From assembly GCA_035259145.1 (NCBI GenBank), contig DATFWQ010000020.1, positions 1-38,344 on the forward strand: a DNA stretch of 38,344 bases, given 5' to 3'. This document shows, piece by piece, positions 1 through 7,488 of this stretch. The translations under genes and the position numbers were made by a program. This DNA comes from CF-161 sp035259145 (GTDB lineage Bacteria > Chloroflexota > Dormibacteria > Dormibacterales > Dormibacteraceae). The notes beneath the pieces are model-generated. The model was not told the origin of the DNA and did not search any database. It worked only from the letters and a program-made list of their open reading frames with translations. The number at the start of each line of letters is the position of its first letter. The first letter of the stretch is position 1.

Positions 1-261
1 CCCGGCTGCGGCCGCCGGCGCTGGCTGCAGGGCCACCACGTGAAGCACTGGGTGGATGACGGCCCCACCGACCTCGACAACCTTCTGTTGACCTGCAGAC
101 CACACCACAAGCTGGTCCACGAGTTCGGCTGGACGGTAGAAGGCGGCCCCGACGGCCACGCCACCTTTCGCCGGCCGAACGGCCAGGTCTACGAAGAGGG
201 GCCGCCCGCACTGCGTCCCGAGGTGCGACGGCACGTCGCCGCCGTGCCTCTTCTCTGCTGA
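1..261 (+). CDS. HNH endonuclease, C-terminal part (13E12/DUF222-type), truncated by window edge
   Basis: The reading frame is open from base 1, so this is the 3' end of a longer gene. The peptide contains PGCGRRRWLQGHHVKHW, then DLDNLLLTCRPHHKLVHE, which is the HNH nuclease fold: a Cys before the first His pair, the central Asn (in DNLLL), and a CxxHH metal-binding end. Actinobacterial 13E12/DUF222 proteins end in just this way, followed by a tail of the form 'W....DG...F.RP.G', which is also seen here (FGWTVEGGPDGHATFRRPNG). These are multi-copy genes of unclear role, often linked to mobile DNA. A GTG at base 40 is internal and is not the true start. The N-terminal domain lies outside the window, so family assignment rests on the nuclease end only. 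Confidence 0.85.
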   Translation, partial: PGCGRRRWLQGHHVKHWVDDGPTDLDNLLLTCRPHHKLVHEFGWTVEGGPDGHATFRRPNGQVYEEGPPALRPEVRRHVAAVPLLC

Positions 262-405
262 GCGCCAAAGGTGACGACTCGCTGGCTCGATGGTCGGCTT
301 GGGCTCCTCGCCGACTGTCGGTTACAGCTACAGGATGATCCTCCCCACGAAGATGTCAGGCGCCGGCGTCGGGCCGGCTCCGCCCTTCGGTCATGCAGAA
401 GATGG

Positions 406-430
406 CGGAGCCCGGCTGGGCCGGGCTCCG
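406..430 (-). terminator. Strong GC-rich hairpin just after the beta-propeller gene
   Basis: The arms CGGAGCCCGGC (406-416) and GCCGGGCTCCG (420-430) pair perfectly over 11 bp around a 3-base loop. The hairpin sits 8 bases beyond the stop codon of the minus-strand gene that ends at 439. There is no T-tract, as is common for terminators in GC-rich bacteria. The rest of the 262-438 gap holds nothing else I can support. Confidence 0.6.
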
Positions 431-438
431 TCTGGCCG

Positions 439-2160
439 TCAATTGCCGAGTACGAAGAGGTGGCCGTCGTTCTCGGTATAGAGCTTTCCGTCCGCCCCGA
501 TCGCGAGCGGTGTGTAGGCCGCCCCAATCGCGATGCGCAAGAACTTCTTCTGCTTGAGTGTCCCGCCCTGGTTGATGGCGTAGACGTTGCCGTCCTCGCT
601 GTTGGCGTAGACGACACCATTGGTGTCGATCGCCGGGGCGTTGATGCACCACTCGAAGCCGTTGGGGTTGTCGGGCTGAACGATGGTGGTGCTCTTGAAC
701 TGCCATTCGATGGCCAGGCTGGAGCTCAGCTGGGTGATGAAGAACGGCCCTGGCGGCGGTGCATTGTTTGTCGGGCAGCAGTTGGCGTCGTAGTGGTTGT
801 CCTTTATCACGATCGAGTACGTGCCCCCGTGCGGGAAGATTGCCGGGGTGCTGTCCCAGCCGAAGTCGAATGTGGCGGAGAGCTGTCCCGTCGGGCTGAA
901 CTTCCACAGGTGGCCGCGAGCGAAGTTGTAGCGCGAGTAAGACCCATAGAGGATCGAGCCGTCAGGCGCTACAGTCGGTGAGGACGACGTCTGGTCGATC
1001 ACGCGCCCGGCCGGAGACTCGTTGGTGGCCGGGTCGACGCCCGTGGGGGAGCCCTTCCGGCAGCCGATGCCTTTGCGACCGCCGTTGTCGTTGGGCAGCA
1101 GCACTCCGCAGCCGTCGTCGAGGTGGCCTCGTAGCGAAGCCTGCCACTTCTGCGTCAGGTCAGGGTTGACGGCTAGCAGATACGAGTAGCGGCTGCGGAA
1201 GTGAGCGCGGCTGACCGAGTAGATCGTGCCGTCTGGCGCGATTGCCGGAGCGACGTTGAGCCCAACCCGCTGCGAACCGCAGGGCCCTGTTGGAGGGGTG
1301 GTGGTGAAGTTCGGCCAGGGCACGTCGGTGGTGGTGTTGTAGGTGGTCGTGCAGGTCGTGGGCGCGCCCACGACCAGGCTCTTGTAGCTCACCTTGTGAG
1401 CGGTGTCATCCGGTCCGACTTTGACTAGCCAGGAATCCGGGATGTCCGTGGTGTAGTCGGCGCCCCATGGCTGAACGTTGTCGAGCTGAATGGCGTTGAA
1501 GTAGACGTTCCCGCTCGAGTCGGCGCTCAGCGGCCCGGCGACGAATGTGGTCGTGTTGGCACTCTGCGGATAGCCGGGGTCGACCCGGGCGACCACTGAG
1601 CCGTCGCCCGTGGCCAGCTTGGTGATGGTGCCGCCGGCGTCCGGGACGTACACGAATCCATTCGCCAGCACGGCGTGGAAGACAGGCTCCCAACCGCCCA
1701 GTCCGAGGCGGTCCTGCTTCGAGCTCTGGCCGTTGCCAGGGCCATTCGGCTCAGGCTTCCAGTCGGTCTGGTGCTCCCATTTCTCGACGAAGCTGCCGTT
1801 CTCGAAATGGTACCTCCGCTCACTCCAGGTCTGGCTGCTCCAGTGGTCTGGGTCGGTGAAGGGCCCGCTCTTGAACTCCATGAACATGTCGCCCTGGTGC
1901 AGGAGCGGAGCCTGGTAGTGCGCGAGCAGGTCGCCGCCGCTGGCGGCCTGCTCAGCCGGTACGTTGGGGTCGTAGGTGAGGTCCGCCAGGACGTTGTTCA
2001 AGCTCTGACCGGCAACATCCACGAAGCCCTGGTGTTGGGGGTTCTGGCCCCACTGCGGCCAGTCTGTCGGCCCCGCGGCCGCCGCCGGCCCCAGCGTGGC
2101 GCCGATGGCCAGGGCCGCCCCAATGGCCGGAACGAGCAGACGTAAGAGGGCCCGTTGCAT
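439..2160 (-). CDS. Secreted PQQ-like/WD40-type beta-propeller protein
   Basis: A 573-residue exported protein. Start chosen at the ATG at 2160 because GAGGAGG lies 6 bases upstream; a longer frame to 2211 lacks such a site. Residues 1-30 form a signal peptide (MQRALLRLLVPAIGAALAIG, then ATLGPAAAAG). The mature part begins DWPQWGQNPQHQGF, typical of outer-blade entry in PQQ-like propellers, and shows repeated blade units: GFVYVPDAGGTITKLATGDG, APAIAPDGTIYSVSR, PTVAPDGSILYGSYSR, APAIDTNGVVYANSEDGNVY and PLAIGADGKLYTENDGHLFV. No quinone-dehydrogenase catalytic motif or haem site is visible, so an enzymatic role is not supported; binding, scaffold or cell-surface function is possible. The end of the protein (HLFVLGN) closes the propeller. 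Monocistronic, with a promoter candidate upstream and a hairpin downstream. Confidence 0.8.
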   Translation of the reverse strand: MQRALLRLLVPAIGAALAIGATLGPAAAAGPTDWPQWGQNPQHQGFVDVAGQSLNNVLADLTYDPNVPAEQAASGGDLLAHYQAPLLHQGDMFMEFKSGPFTDPDHWSSQTWSERRYHFENGSFVEKWEHQTDWKPEPNGPGNGQSSKQDRLGLGGWEPVFHAVLANGFVYVPDAGGTITKLATGDGSVVARVDPGYPQSANTTTFVAGPLSADSSGNVYFNAIQLDNVQPWGADYTTDIPDSWLVKVGPDDTAHKVSYKSLVVGAPTTCTTTYNTTTDVPWPNFTTTPPTGPCGSQRVGLNVAPAIAPDGTIYSVSRAHFRSRYSYLLAVNPDLTQKWQASLRGHLDDGCGVLLPNDNGGRKGIGCRKGSPTGVDPATNESPAGRVIDQTSSSPTVAPDGSILYGSYSRYNFARGHLWKFSPTGQLSATFDFGWDSTPAIFPHGGTYSIVIKDNHYDANCCPTNNAPPPGPFFITQLSSSLAIEWQFKSTTIVQPDNPNGFEWCINAPAIDTNGVVYANSEDGNVYAINQGGTLKQKKFLRIAIGAAYTPLAIGADGKLYTENDGHLFVLGN

Positions 2161-2242
2161 GGTGATCCTCCTCGCTCTTGCCGCGGCTTCCCATCCCTTT
2201 CGCCTGGCCATGCCCCAGCCGCGGCCTTCAGGGCACTGACAA

Positions 2243-2272
2243 TCAATAAGCCCCGGCGCCGGTGCGTGTCAA
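2243..2272 (-). promoter_or_regulatory. Candidate sigma70-type promoter for the beta-propeller gene
   Basis: On the minus strand a perfect -35 box TTGACA (2272-2267) is followed after 18 bases by TATTGA (2248-2243), a weak -10 match. This would leave a leader of roughly 75 bases before the ATG at 2160. The short region AATCAATAAG is one of the few AT-rich spots here. Inference from consensus only. Confidence 0.4.
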
Positions 2273-2327
2273 GCGAAGTGCGCATCCTCGGCGGCGCTTG
2301 CGCCTCTTGACGGCCGACCCGGCCCGA

Positions 2328-3458
2328 CTACAGATCCAGCGCCTGCGCGACGAGCTCCCGGTGGTAGGTGGCGTCGCCTAGCGTCACCTCGGACGCCTTG
2401 GCGCGTTTGAAGTACAGGTGCATGTCGTGCTCCCACGTGAAGCCGATTCCACCATGCACCTGGATGCCGTTGCCGGCCGCTCTGCGGTACGCATCCGACG
2501 TGTATGCCTTGGCCATAGAGGCGGCGAGGCTGCGGTCGGGGGCGTCCGCGTCGACCGCCCACGATGCATAGTAGGTCGCTGAGCGGGCACTCTCCGTTTC
2601 CAGCAGCATGTCTGCCAGCTTGTGTGAGACGGCTTGATAGATGCCGATCGGCTTTCCGAACTGGTGACGCGTCTTGGCGTACTCGACTGACGCGTCCAGC
2701 ACGTGCTGCGCGCCCCCGACCATCTCGGCGCAGAGCGCTGCCTCTGCCCAGTCCAGCGCACGCCTGAGCGGCGCCCAGCCACGGTCGACTGCACCCATCA
2801 CGGCTTCACTCGGAAGCTGCAGGCCGTCGAAGCGGAGCTCATACCAGCGACGGGTCATGTCCATCGTCTTCAGCGGGCTCACCCTTACACCCGCGGGCCG
2901 ACCCGACAGAAGGAACAACGTGACGCCCTCTTCACTCCCCGATCTGGTCCGCGCGGCAACAATCGTGTAGTCGGCCACCTCTGCATCGGGTACGAAGAGC
3001 TTGACCCCGTCCAGGCGCCAGCCATCGCCTGAGCGCTGTGCGGACATGGTCACGCCCTCGGAATCCCAGCGGCCGGACGGCTCGGTCAGCGCCACGGTCG
3101 CGCGGGCATCGCCGGCGGCGATCCTGGGCAGGACCTCACGCTTTTGCGAATCCGACCCGGCTTCGAGCAGGGCCGGCACTGCCAGACCCATGGTGCTGAA
3201 GTACGGACCGGGGAGCAGAGCGCGTCCCGCCTCCTCCAGGATGACCACCAGGTCGAGGAACGTCCCAACGCCGCCATATGCGTCGGGGATACCCAATCCG
3301 GTCCAGCCCATCTCGGCCAGCCTCTTCCAGAGCGCCTCGTCCCACGCGCCGTCGGTTTCCATCATCCGCCGCACGTACGCCGACGGACACTCCTTGGCCA
3401 GGAACTCCCGGGCCGAGGCTCGGAGCATCTCTTGCTCTTCGGAGAAGGCGAAATCCAT
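2328..3458 (-). CDS. Acyl-CoA dehydrogenase (FadE-type)
   Basis: A 376-residue flavoprotein of usual family length, oxidising an acyl-CoA to the enoyl-CoA and passing electrons to ETF. N-terminal helical domain (SEEQEMLRASAREFLAKE), middle beta domain (VALTEPSGRWDSEGVTMSAQ, GVKLFVPDA), and C-terminal domain with YAKTRHQFGKPIGIYQAVSH and QVHGGIGFTWEHDMHLYFKR, the FAD/dimer signature of the FadE branch. The canonical catalytic Glu of short/medium-chain enzymes (YEGT position) is absent: that place reads EVTLGD. E239 or E245 in DWAEAALCAEMVGG are candidate bases, as in isovaleryl-type and steroid-degrading FadE enzymes. Divergent from the 3519 operon with only 60 bases between. Substrate cannot be told; branched, aromatic or steroid side-chain CoA esters are plausible. 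Confidence 0.9.
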   Translation of the reverse strand: MDFAFSEEQEMLRASAREFLAKECPSAYVRRMMETDGAWDEALWKRLAEMGWTGLGIPDAYGGVGTFLDLVVILEEAGRALLPGPYFSTMGLAVPALLEAGSDSQKREVLPRIAAGDARATVALTEPSGRWDSEGVTMSAQRSGDGWRLDGVKLFVPDAEVADYTIVAARTRSGSEEGVTLFLLSGRPAGVRVSPLKTMDMTRRWYELRFDGLQLPSEAVMGAVDRGWAPLRRALDWAEAALCAEMVGGAQHVLDASVEYAKTRHQFGKPIGIYQAVSHKLADMLLETESARSATYYASWAVDADAPDRSLAASMAKAYTSDAYRRAAGNGIQVHGGIGFTWEHDMHLYFKRAKASEVTLGDATYHRELVAQALDL

Positions 3459-3500
3459 CGCCGAAAGAGTGTAAGGGCTGGGAGGAGCTCATTCCGAGGA

Positions 3501-3506
3501 TAGAAT
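3501..3506 (+). promoter_or_regulatory. Candidate -10 box upstream of the 3519 operon
   Basis: TAGAAT at 3501-3506 lies 12 bases before the first ATG of the plus-strand operon, giving a very short leader, and AGGAAG immediately precedes that ATG. No convincing -35 box is seen. The 60-base divergent gap also holds TACACT on the minus strand (3473-3468), a possible -10 for the acyl-CoA dehydrogenase. Confidence 0.3.
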
Positions 3507-3518
3507 CCGGGCAGGAAG

Positions 3519-3833
3519 ATGCACCCGGCGCCTTTGCGGATCGGAGGTTTCGAGTTCGCCTGCCGGCAGGGCCGGGTGCTCATCTCGTCTCCCGCCGGAA
3601 GTGCCGACCCGGAGATGGCGGGCTTCCTGAGGGGGACCAATCATCTATTGACGATGGGACTCGATCTCGAGGGCGAGGCAGAGCTCGATGGGGGCCTTGT
3701 CTTCCGTGTCGAGGGCCCAAAGGCACTCCTGCGGCTCGGGCCGTACTCGGAGGCCTTCGCGCTCGACGAGATCGAGCGGCTGTTCAAGGCGCTGCCGTCC
3801 CTCGCGAAGCCCGCCTCGGAGCCCTCGCCATGA
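3519..3833 (+). CDS. Unrecognised 104-residue protein, first gene of a catabolic-looking operon
   Basis: I do not recognise this family. It starts with ATG preceded by AGGAAG and ends in an ATGA overlap with the ferredoxin gene, so the two are translationally coupled. The protein has no signal peptide or membrane segment. It looks like a small compact mixed alpha/beta domain: alternating short strands (RIGGFEFACRQGRVLISS, ELDGGLVFRVEGPKALLRLG) and a final amphipathic helix (FALDEIERLFKALPSL), with a Pro/Ser/Ala-rich tail. It has a single Cys (in FACRQG). Coupling to a ferredoxin suggests a partner or small subunit for an electron-transfer step, but that is inference from context only. Confidence 0.75.
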   Translation: MHPAPLRIGGFEFACRQGRVLISSPAGSADPEMAGFLRGTNHLLTMGLDLEGEAELDGGLVFRVEGPKALLRLGPYSEAFALDEIERLFKALPSLAKPASEPSP

Positions 3834-4036
3834 CGTATCGCATCACCCAGCTCTGCATCGAGTGCGGGCGCTGCGTGCCCGTCTGCCCTCAGCACGCGAT
3901 CGACGTTGTCGAGGGTCACCACCGCATCGAACCAGACCTCTGCGACGACACGGCCATGTGTGTCCGCTATTGCCCGGTCGAAGGGGCGATCGTGTCACGG
4001 CCGGCCGAGCCGGCTGTCGCCAGCCCGAAGCAGTGA
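3830..4036 (+). CDS. Small ferredoxin with one cluster ligand replaced
   Basis: A 68-residue cytosolic ferredoxin, the usual size of bacterial 2[4Fe-4S] ferredoxins. The first motif is intact: C9-x2-C12-x2-C15-x3-C19-P (CIECGRCVPVCP). The second half reads LCDDTAMCVRYCP: C38, C44 and C48 are present but the position that is normally the second Cys of C-x2-C-x2-C-x3-C is Thr41. Cluster I (C9, C12, C15, C48) should be a normal [4Fe-4S]; cluster II (C19, C38, C44) has three Cys and may be [3Fe-4S], or use an Asp or other ligand, as in 7Fe ferredoxins. It overlaps the unknown gene upstream by ATGA and is 17 bases from the cupin gene. It probably feeds electrons to an oxygenase or reductase of this operon or elsewhere. 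Confidence 0.88.
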   Translation: MTYRITQLCIECGRCVPVCPQHAIDVVEGHHRIEPDLCDDTAMCVRYCPVEGAIVSRPAEPAVASPKQ

Positions 4037-4053
4037 TCAGCGAAGGAGAAAGG

Positions 4054-4410
4054 ATGGCAACTGAACTTGTCGAACCGAAGAAGATCAATGTGCTTGCCAA
4101 GGCCAGGTCCGAGAAGGTGTTCGTGCCCAAGTCGCTCGGCAGGGTCGGGGATGTGACGCTGGAGCTGGCGCTCGGCGACGGTGAGCTGCCGTTCTGGCAC
4201 ACCAACGACGAGGACGAGCACGTCTACTGCGTCAGAGGCACGATTCATTACCAGCTGAAGAAGGGCGATGATGAGCTTCCTTCGGTCGACGTGAACGAGG
4301 GGGACCTGTTTGTCATCCCGGCAGGGGTGGCTCACAAGCCCGTCTGTTCACCTGACAACGTCGTCCTGATCATGGAGAAGGTGAACGCCTGGACAACGTT
4401 TGACGAGTAG
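4054..4410 (+). CDS. Single-domain cupin resembling 3-hydroxyanthranilate 3,4-dioxygenase
   Basis: A 118-residue cupin with GGAG upstream of ATG 4054. The first cupin motif reads FWHTNDEDEHVYCVRG and the second EGDLFVIPAGVAHKPV. The spacing fits the 3-hydroxyanthranilate dioxygenase (HAO) iron site: H49, E55 (six residues on) and H94, equivalent to His51, Glu57 and His95 of the Cupriavidus enzyme as I recall it. The HAO segment H-x-N-D-x-x-E is matched almost exactly (H-T-N-D-E-D-E). However, the substrate-carboxylate Arg that follows the third ligand in HAO is Cys98 here, and the C-terminal rubredoxin-like metal domain is missing (118 against about 174 residues). So a metal-dependent dioxygenase or isomerase acting on another small substrate is more likely than true HAO. 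Its stop overlaps the next gene. Confidence 0.82.
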   Translation: MATELVEPKKINVLAKARSEKVFVPKSLGRVGDVTLELALGDGELPFWHTNDEDEHVYCVRGTIHYQLKKGDDELPSVDVNEGDLFVIPAGVAHKPVCSPDNVVLIMEKVNAWTTFDE

Positions 4411-5155
4411 CGACGCGGTCGACACCGCGGAAGTCAGCTACCCATCTGGCCAGAGCGTGGTGCCGGCGCGTCTGTACAGGCATGGAGCCGCCGAGGGTGC
4501 CGGGATCGTGGTCTGCGCCGGGCGTCTGCGTGACATCGACGGACTGGACTTCCTTTGTCGCGCCCTGGCCGAGGCCGGCTACGTGGTGCTCGCGATCCGC
4601 TATCGCGGGATGGACTTCGACACCGACGATGCGGATGCTCTGGCCGGCCTCGACTACCTGCAATCCCTCCACGGGATCACCACGACCCGGCCTCTGGGAG
4701 TCGCCGGCCATTCTCGGGGAGGGATGACGGCGCTCCGAGTGGCCGCCCAGGACAACCGGGTCCGGAGCGTCGTCGCGCTCGCGCCACCCACGGACATGGT
4801 GCGCTACATCCACGCGATGGAGCTGCTCTCGCCAGCCCGATACAGCGCCCTGGCCAGCACCATGGGCACACCTGAAGAGAGGCCGGACCTGTATCGGCAG
4901 CTGTCGGCCCTGAGCTACGCCGATGCGATTCGCGTGCCGGTGCTGCTGGTATGTGGGACGCAGGATCTTCACGCTCCTCTCGACCACTCGCAGTGGATGA
5001 AGGACGCGCTGACGGCCTGCGGGAACGAGAGTGTGCGGCTGGAGGTCCTGGACGGCGTGGGTCACTTCTTCGAGCGCATGTATTTCGGGTACGAGTTCGA
5101 CCGAGTCTCCCGACTTACCGTCGATTGGTTCGCCAGCACACTGGCAAGTGGCTGA
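4400..5155 (+). CDS. Alpha/beta hydrolase (dienelactone hydrolase / prolyl-oligopeptidase-like)
   Basis: A 251-residue soluble serine hydrolase. The start is TTG at 4400, overlapping the cupin gene by 11 bases. Nucleophile elbow GHSRGG at 103-108 (Ser105), acid Asp189 in LLVCGTQD, and His222 in DGVGHFF make a complete catalytic triad. The fold markers IVVCAGRLRDIDG and YVVLAIRYRGMDF correspond to strands 3 and 4 with the oxyanion region. There is no lid domain of large size and no signal peptide. The downstream amidohydrolase begins inside its last codons. In this operon it would hydrolyse an ester, lactone or C-C bond of the same substrate handled by the cupin and amidohydrolase; the substrate is unknown. 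Confidence 0.88.
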   Translation: MTSSDAVDTAEVSYPSGQSVVPARLYRHGAAEGAGIVVCAGRLRDIDGLDFLCRALAEAGYVVLAIRYRGMDFDTDDADALAGLDYLQSLHGITTTRPLGVAGHSRGGMTALRVAAQDNRVRSVVALAPPTDMVRYIHAMELLSPARYSALASTMGTPEERPDLYRQLSALSYADAIRVPVLLVCGTQDLHAPLDHSQWMKDALTACGNESVRLEVLDGVGHFFERMYFGYEFDRVSRLTVDWFASTLASG

Positions 5156-6854
5156 GCTGAGCCCGGACTTCGTTCTGTACAACGGAACGATCGTCACAGC
5201 CGATGCTGCTTATTCCGTTGCCGAGGCGGTCGCCATCTTCCGCGACCGCTTCGTAGCGGTTGGGCGGAACGACGAAGTCCGCGCCCTCGGAGCTAAGGCA
5301 GAGCTCGACCTCGAGGGCCATACGGTGTTGCCAGGCTTGATCGACAATCACACTCACCAGCTGCTGGCTGCGCTGGACACGGACGCGGCGGGAGTTAAGG
5401 TCAACATCGCGCAGCTGGAGTCGATCGCCGACATCGTGGACGCCATCCGCGAGCGTGCGACAAGGACGAGGCCCGGGGAGTGGGTCAGCACGTCATGCAT
5501 GTACAGGGGAGCCCTGCGGGAAGGCCGGTTTCCAGACCGCTGGGACCTCGACAGCGCCACCACACGGCACCCGGTCTACGTCTTCCAGTCGGGAAAGAAC
5601 ATCGTCGTCAACTCGCAAGCGTTGGCGCTGGCCGGCATCGACAGTTCCACTCCCGATCCGGCGGAGCCGGAGGGCCACATCGTAAGAGACGAGCAAGGAG
5701 AGCCCACGGGACACCTGATCGCGGGTGCCGCCGATATGGCCAGGCTGCGCTGGTGGCAGCGGATGGGGCGACCGCCAAAGAAGTGGGACTTTCTCTACTA
5801 CCCAAAGGAGACGATGCTTCGGGCCCTCGCCGCCCAGCAGCGGCTGTACAACGCATGCGGCATCGTCGGCGCACGTGACATGGGCGTGTCGCCCGACGAG
5901 ATCGACGCCTACCAGGAGGCACGAAGCGCCGGGCGGCTAACGGTTCGAACGAATCTAATCCTCGGGCTGCCCTCCCGTTATCTGGGCCTCGAGGAGTGCG
6001 TCACGGCTGTCCGCTCCTACTTCGGACCGAAGCAGCCTGTGGGAGACGAGTGGCTCAGACTCGGCGGTTTCAAACTGGTCGTCCAGAACGACGGCTGGTG
6101 GGCCTACACACCCGAGAAGCTCGAGACCCTCATTCGAGAGGCCAGCGGCGCCGGATGGACTCTCTGCATCCACGTCTCGTCCGGAACCGCCGGCGACGCC
6201 ACAGAAGTGGTGCTGTCGGCCCTCGAGGCCGCCGATCGGGAGCGTGCGATATCCGGGAGGCGGTTCTGCTACGAGCACGGCTTCGGACTGACCGAGCGCC
6301 GGCAAATCGACCGCGTGGGCCGCCTGGGAATGATCGTAGCCGCAAACCCTCTTCTCGCTTATTTCGGGGCGGCGCGCTCGCTCCACATGACAGCGACGCT
6401 GGAGAGGAGCCGCACCGTGAAGGTGAGGGCCGGCGAGGGCTTTGCTCGAGCGGTCTATGACTGGGGGCTGCCGCTGCGCACCTTCCTGGATGCCGGCCTC
6501 GTCGTGACGGGCGGCTCAGACAACCCTGCCGTCGTCTACGACGTCGAGAGGCCGCTGCTCGGAATGTACTCTGCGCTGACGGGAGAGACGCTGGCCGGAG
6601 TCCTGCTGCCGGGCCAGAACGTCACGCGTGAAGAAGCCGTACGGATGTGGACGGTGAACAACGCCTACGCGACGTTCGAGGATGGCCTCAAGGGGTCGAT
6701 CGAGCCTGGGAAGCTGGCGGATCTGGTGGTGCTCTCGGACGACTTCATGACCGTCCCCGTCGGCGACATCCCGGAGATCAAGGTCGAGATGACGATGGTC
6801 GGGGGGCAGGTCGTATACAGGCGGCCCATCGCCGCTCCACCTCCTTCCTGCTGA
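5148..6854 (+). CDS. YtcJ-type amidohydrolase (amidohydrolase_3 family)
   Basis: A 568-residue metal-dependent hydrolase. Start chosen at GTG 5148, overlapping the hydrolase stop by 8 bases, since the protein then begins VAELSPDFVLYNGTIVTADA, the usual N-terminal composite domain of this family; a longer frame to 5031 is the shadow of the gene before it. Metal-site motifs: LPGLIDNHTHQLL near the N-terminus, CIHVSSG in the middle, YEHGFGLTERRQIDRVG (EHA-like His), and VVTGGSDNPAV (Asp). The C-terminus closes with GSIEPGKLADLVVLSDD. Relatives hydrolyse N-formyl or other amide bonds in diverse compounds; specificity cannot be predicted. It is the last gene of the operon; the stop is 22 bases from the convergent membrane gene. 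Confidence 0.9.
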   Translation: MAELSPDFVLYNGTIVTADAAYSVAEAVAIFRDRFVAVGRNDEVRALGAKAELDLEGHTVLPGLIDNHTHQLLAALDTDAAGVKVNIAQLESIADIVDAIRERATRTRPGEWVSTSCMYRGALREGRFPDRWDLDSATTRHPVYVFQSGKNIVVNSQALALAGIDSSTPDPAEPEGHIVRDEQGEPTGHLIAGAADMARLRWWQRMGRPPKKWDFLYYPKETMLRALAAQQRLYNACGIVGARDMGVSPDEIDAYQEARSAGRLTVRTNLILGLPSRYLGLEECVTAVRSYFGPKQPVGDEWLRLGGFKLVVQNDGWWAYTPEKLETLIREASGAGWTLCIHVSSGTAGDATEVVLSALEAADRERAISGRRFCYEHGFGLTERRQIDRVGRLGMIVAANPLLAYFGAARSLHMTATLERSRTVKVRAGEGFARAVYDWGLPLRTFLDAGLVVTGGSDNPAVVYDVERPLLGMYSALTGETLAGVLLPGQNVTREEAVRMWTVNNAYATFEDGLKGSIEPGKLADLVVLSDDFMTVPVGDIPEIKVEMTMVGGQVVYRRPIAAPPPSC

Positions 6855-6876
6855 GCCGCCTCTCCGGGCTGCGCCT

Positions 6877-7416
6877 TCAACGCTGTGGCACCCGGCGGGG
6901 AAAGAGCGTGTAGCTGAACGAGATCAGGAAGTCGATGGCCAGGATGATCGTCCACGTGCCTGCGGCTCCAACGAGCGTCGCCGCCCGCTGGATGTCACCG
7001 ACGAACGCGACGCCGCCCAGGAGCAGGAGGCAGCCCACGGTCCAGGCCAGCAGGTGTCGGGCCCATTGCCGGCGCTCGTGGTCGGCATGCTCCGGCCCAT
7101 ACCTGGGCCGCCGCAGCGGGGCCGGGCCGCCTGCGAACCGGTGCGCAAAGCGGGTGTCAGCCCACCTTATCGTTGAGTGCCCCCACGCCACCGACACACC
7201 CAGATAGATCGCGGCGAGGGCGTCGGCGAAGCTGGCCTGGGCGCCCTGCCTCAGGTCGATGATCGAGGCCGTTAGCAGGATGACGTCCACCATGGGCACG
7301 CAGATCAGCAGTGCGCCACCAAGCCGAGGCCGGCGCAGCAGGTAGCGGCACGCGAGGCCGGCGAGCAGGAAGATCCAGAAACCGATCTCACAGCCGACGA
7401 CCACCCCATAGATCAA
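6877..7416 (-). CDS. Small integral membrane protein (YmcC-like family)
   Basis: A 179-residue protein with four or five hydrophobic spans: YGVVVGCEIGFWIFLLAG, GGALLICVPMVDVILLT, a weaker one near SFADALAAIYLGVSVAWG, LLAWTVGCLLLLGGVAFVG, and TWTIILAIDFLISFSYTLF. Conserved-looking polar motifs lie between them (RWADTRFAHRFAGGPAP, YGPEHADHERRQW). From memory this pattern matches an uncharacterised bacterial membrane family typified by Bacillus YmcC. The start is TTG 7416; AAGGA lies 12 bases upstream, a long spacing, so the start is less certain. Divergent from the TetR gene; the shared 81-base region suggests it may be the regulated target. Confidence 0.8.
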   Translation of the reverse strand: MIYGVVVGCEIGFWIFLLAGLACRYLLRRPRLGGALLICVPMVDVILLTASIIDLRQGAQASFADALAAIYLGVSVAWGHSTIRWADTRFAHRFAGGPAPLRRPRYGPEHADHERRQWARHLLAWTVGCLLLLGGVAFVGDIQRAATLVGAAGTWTIILAIDFLISFSYTLFPRRVPQR

Positions 7417-7435
7417 GTCAAGTCGCCATCCTTAT

Positions 7436-7488
7436 TTAGTACGACTGGGTCAGAACCGCTGGGTCATGTTAACACACGATCGTGCTAA
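7436..7488. promoter_or_regulatory. Candidate TetR operator region with inverted and direct repeats
   Basis: Between the divergent membrane gene and tetR: an imperfect inverted repeat TTAGTACGA (7436-7444) and TCGTGCTAA (7480-7488) matches at 8 of 9 positions; a perfect palindrome CACGATCGTG lies at 7475-7484; and CTGGGTCA is directly repeated at 7445-7452 and 7459-7466. The region is more AT-rich than its surroundings. Such symmetry next to a tetR gene is the usual setting of an autoregulatory operator. Confidence 0.45.

Noticed and set aside
439..2160. PQQ-dependent dehydrogenase
   Set aside because: Blade repeats fit, but no quinone-binding Cys pair, catalytic Asp/Glu set or haem c motif can be seen.
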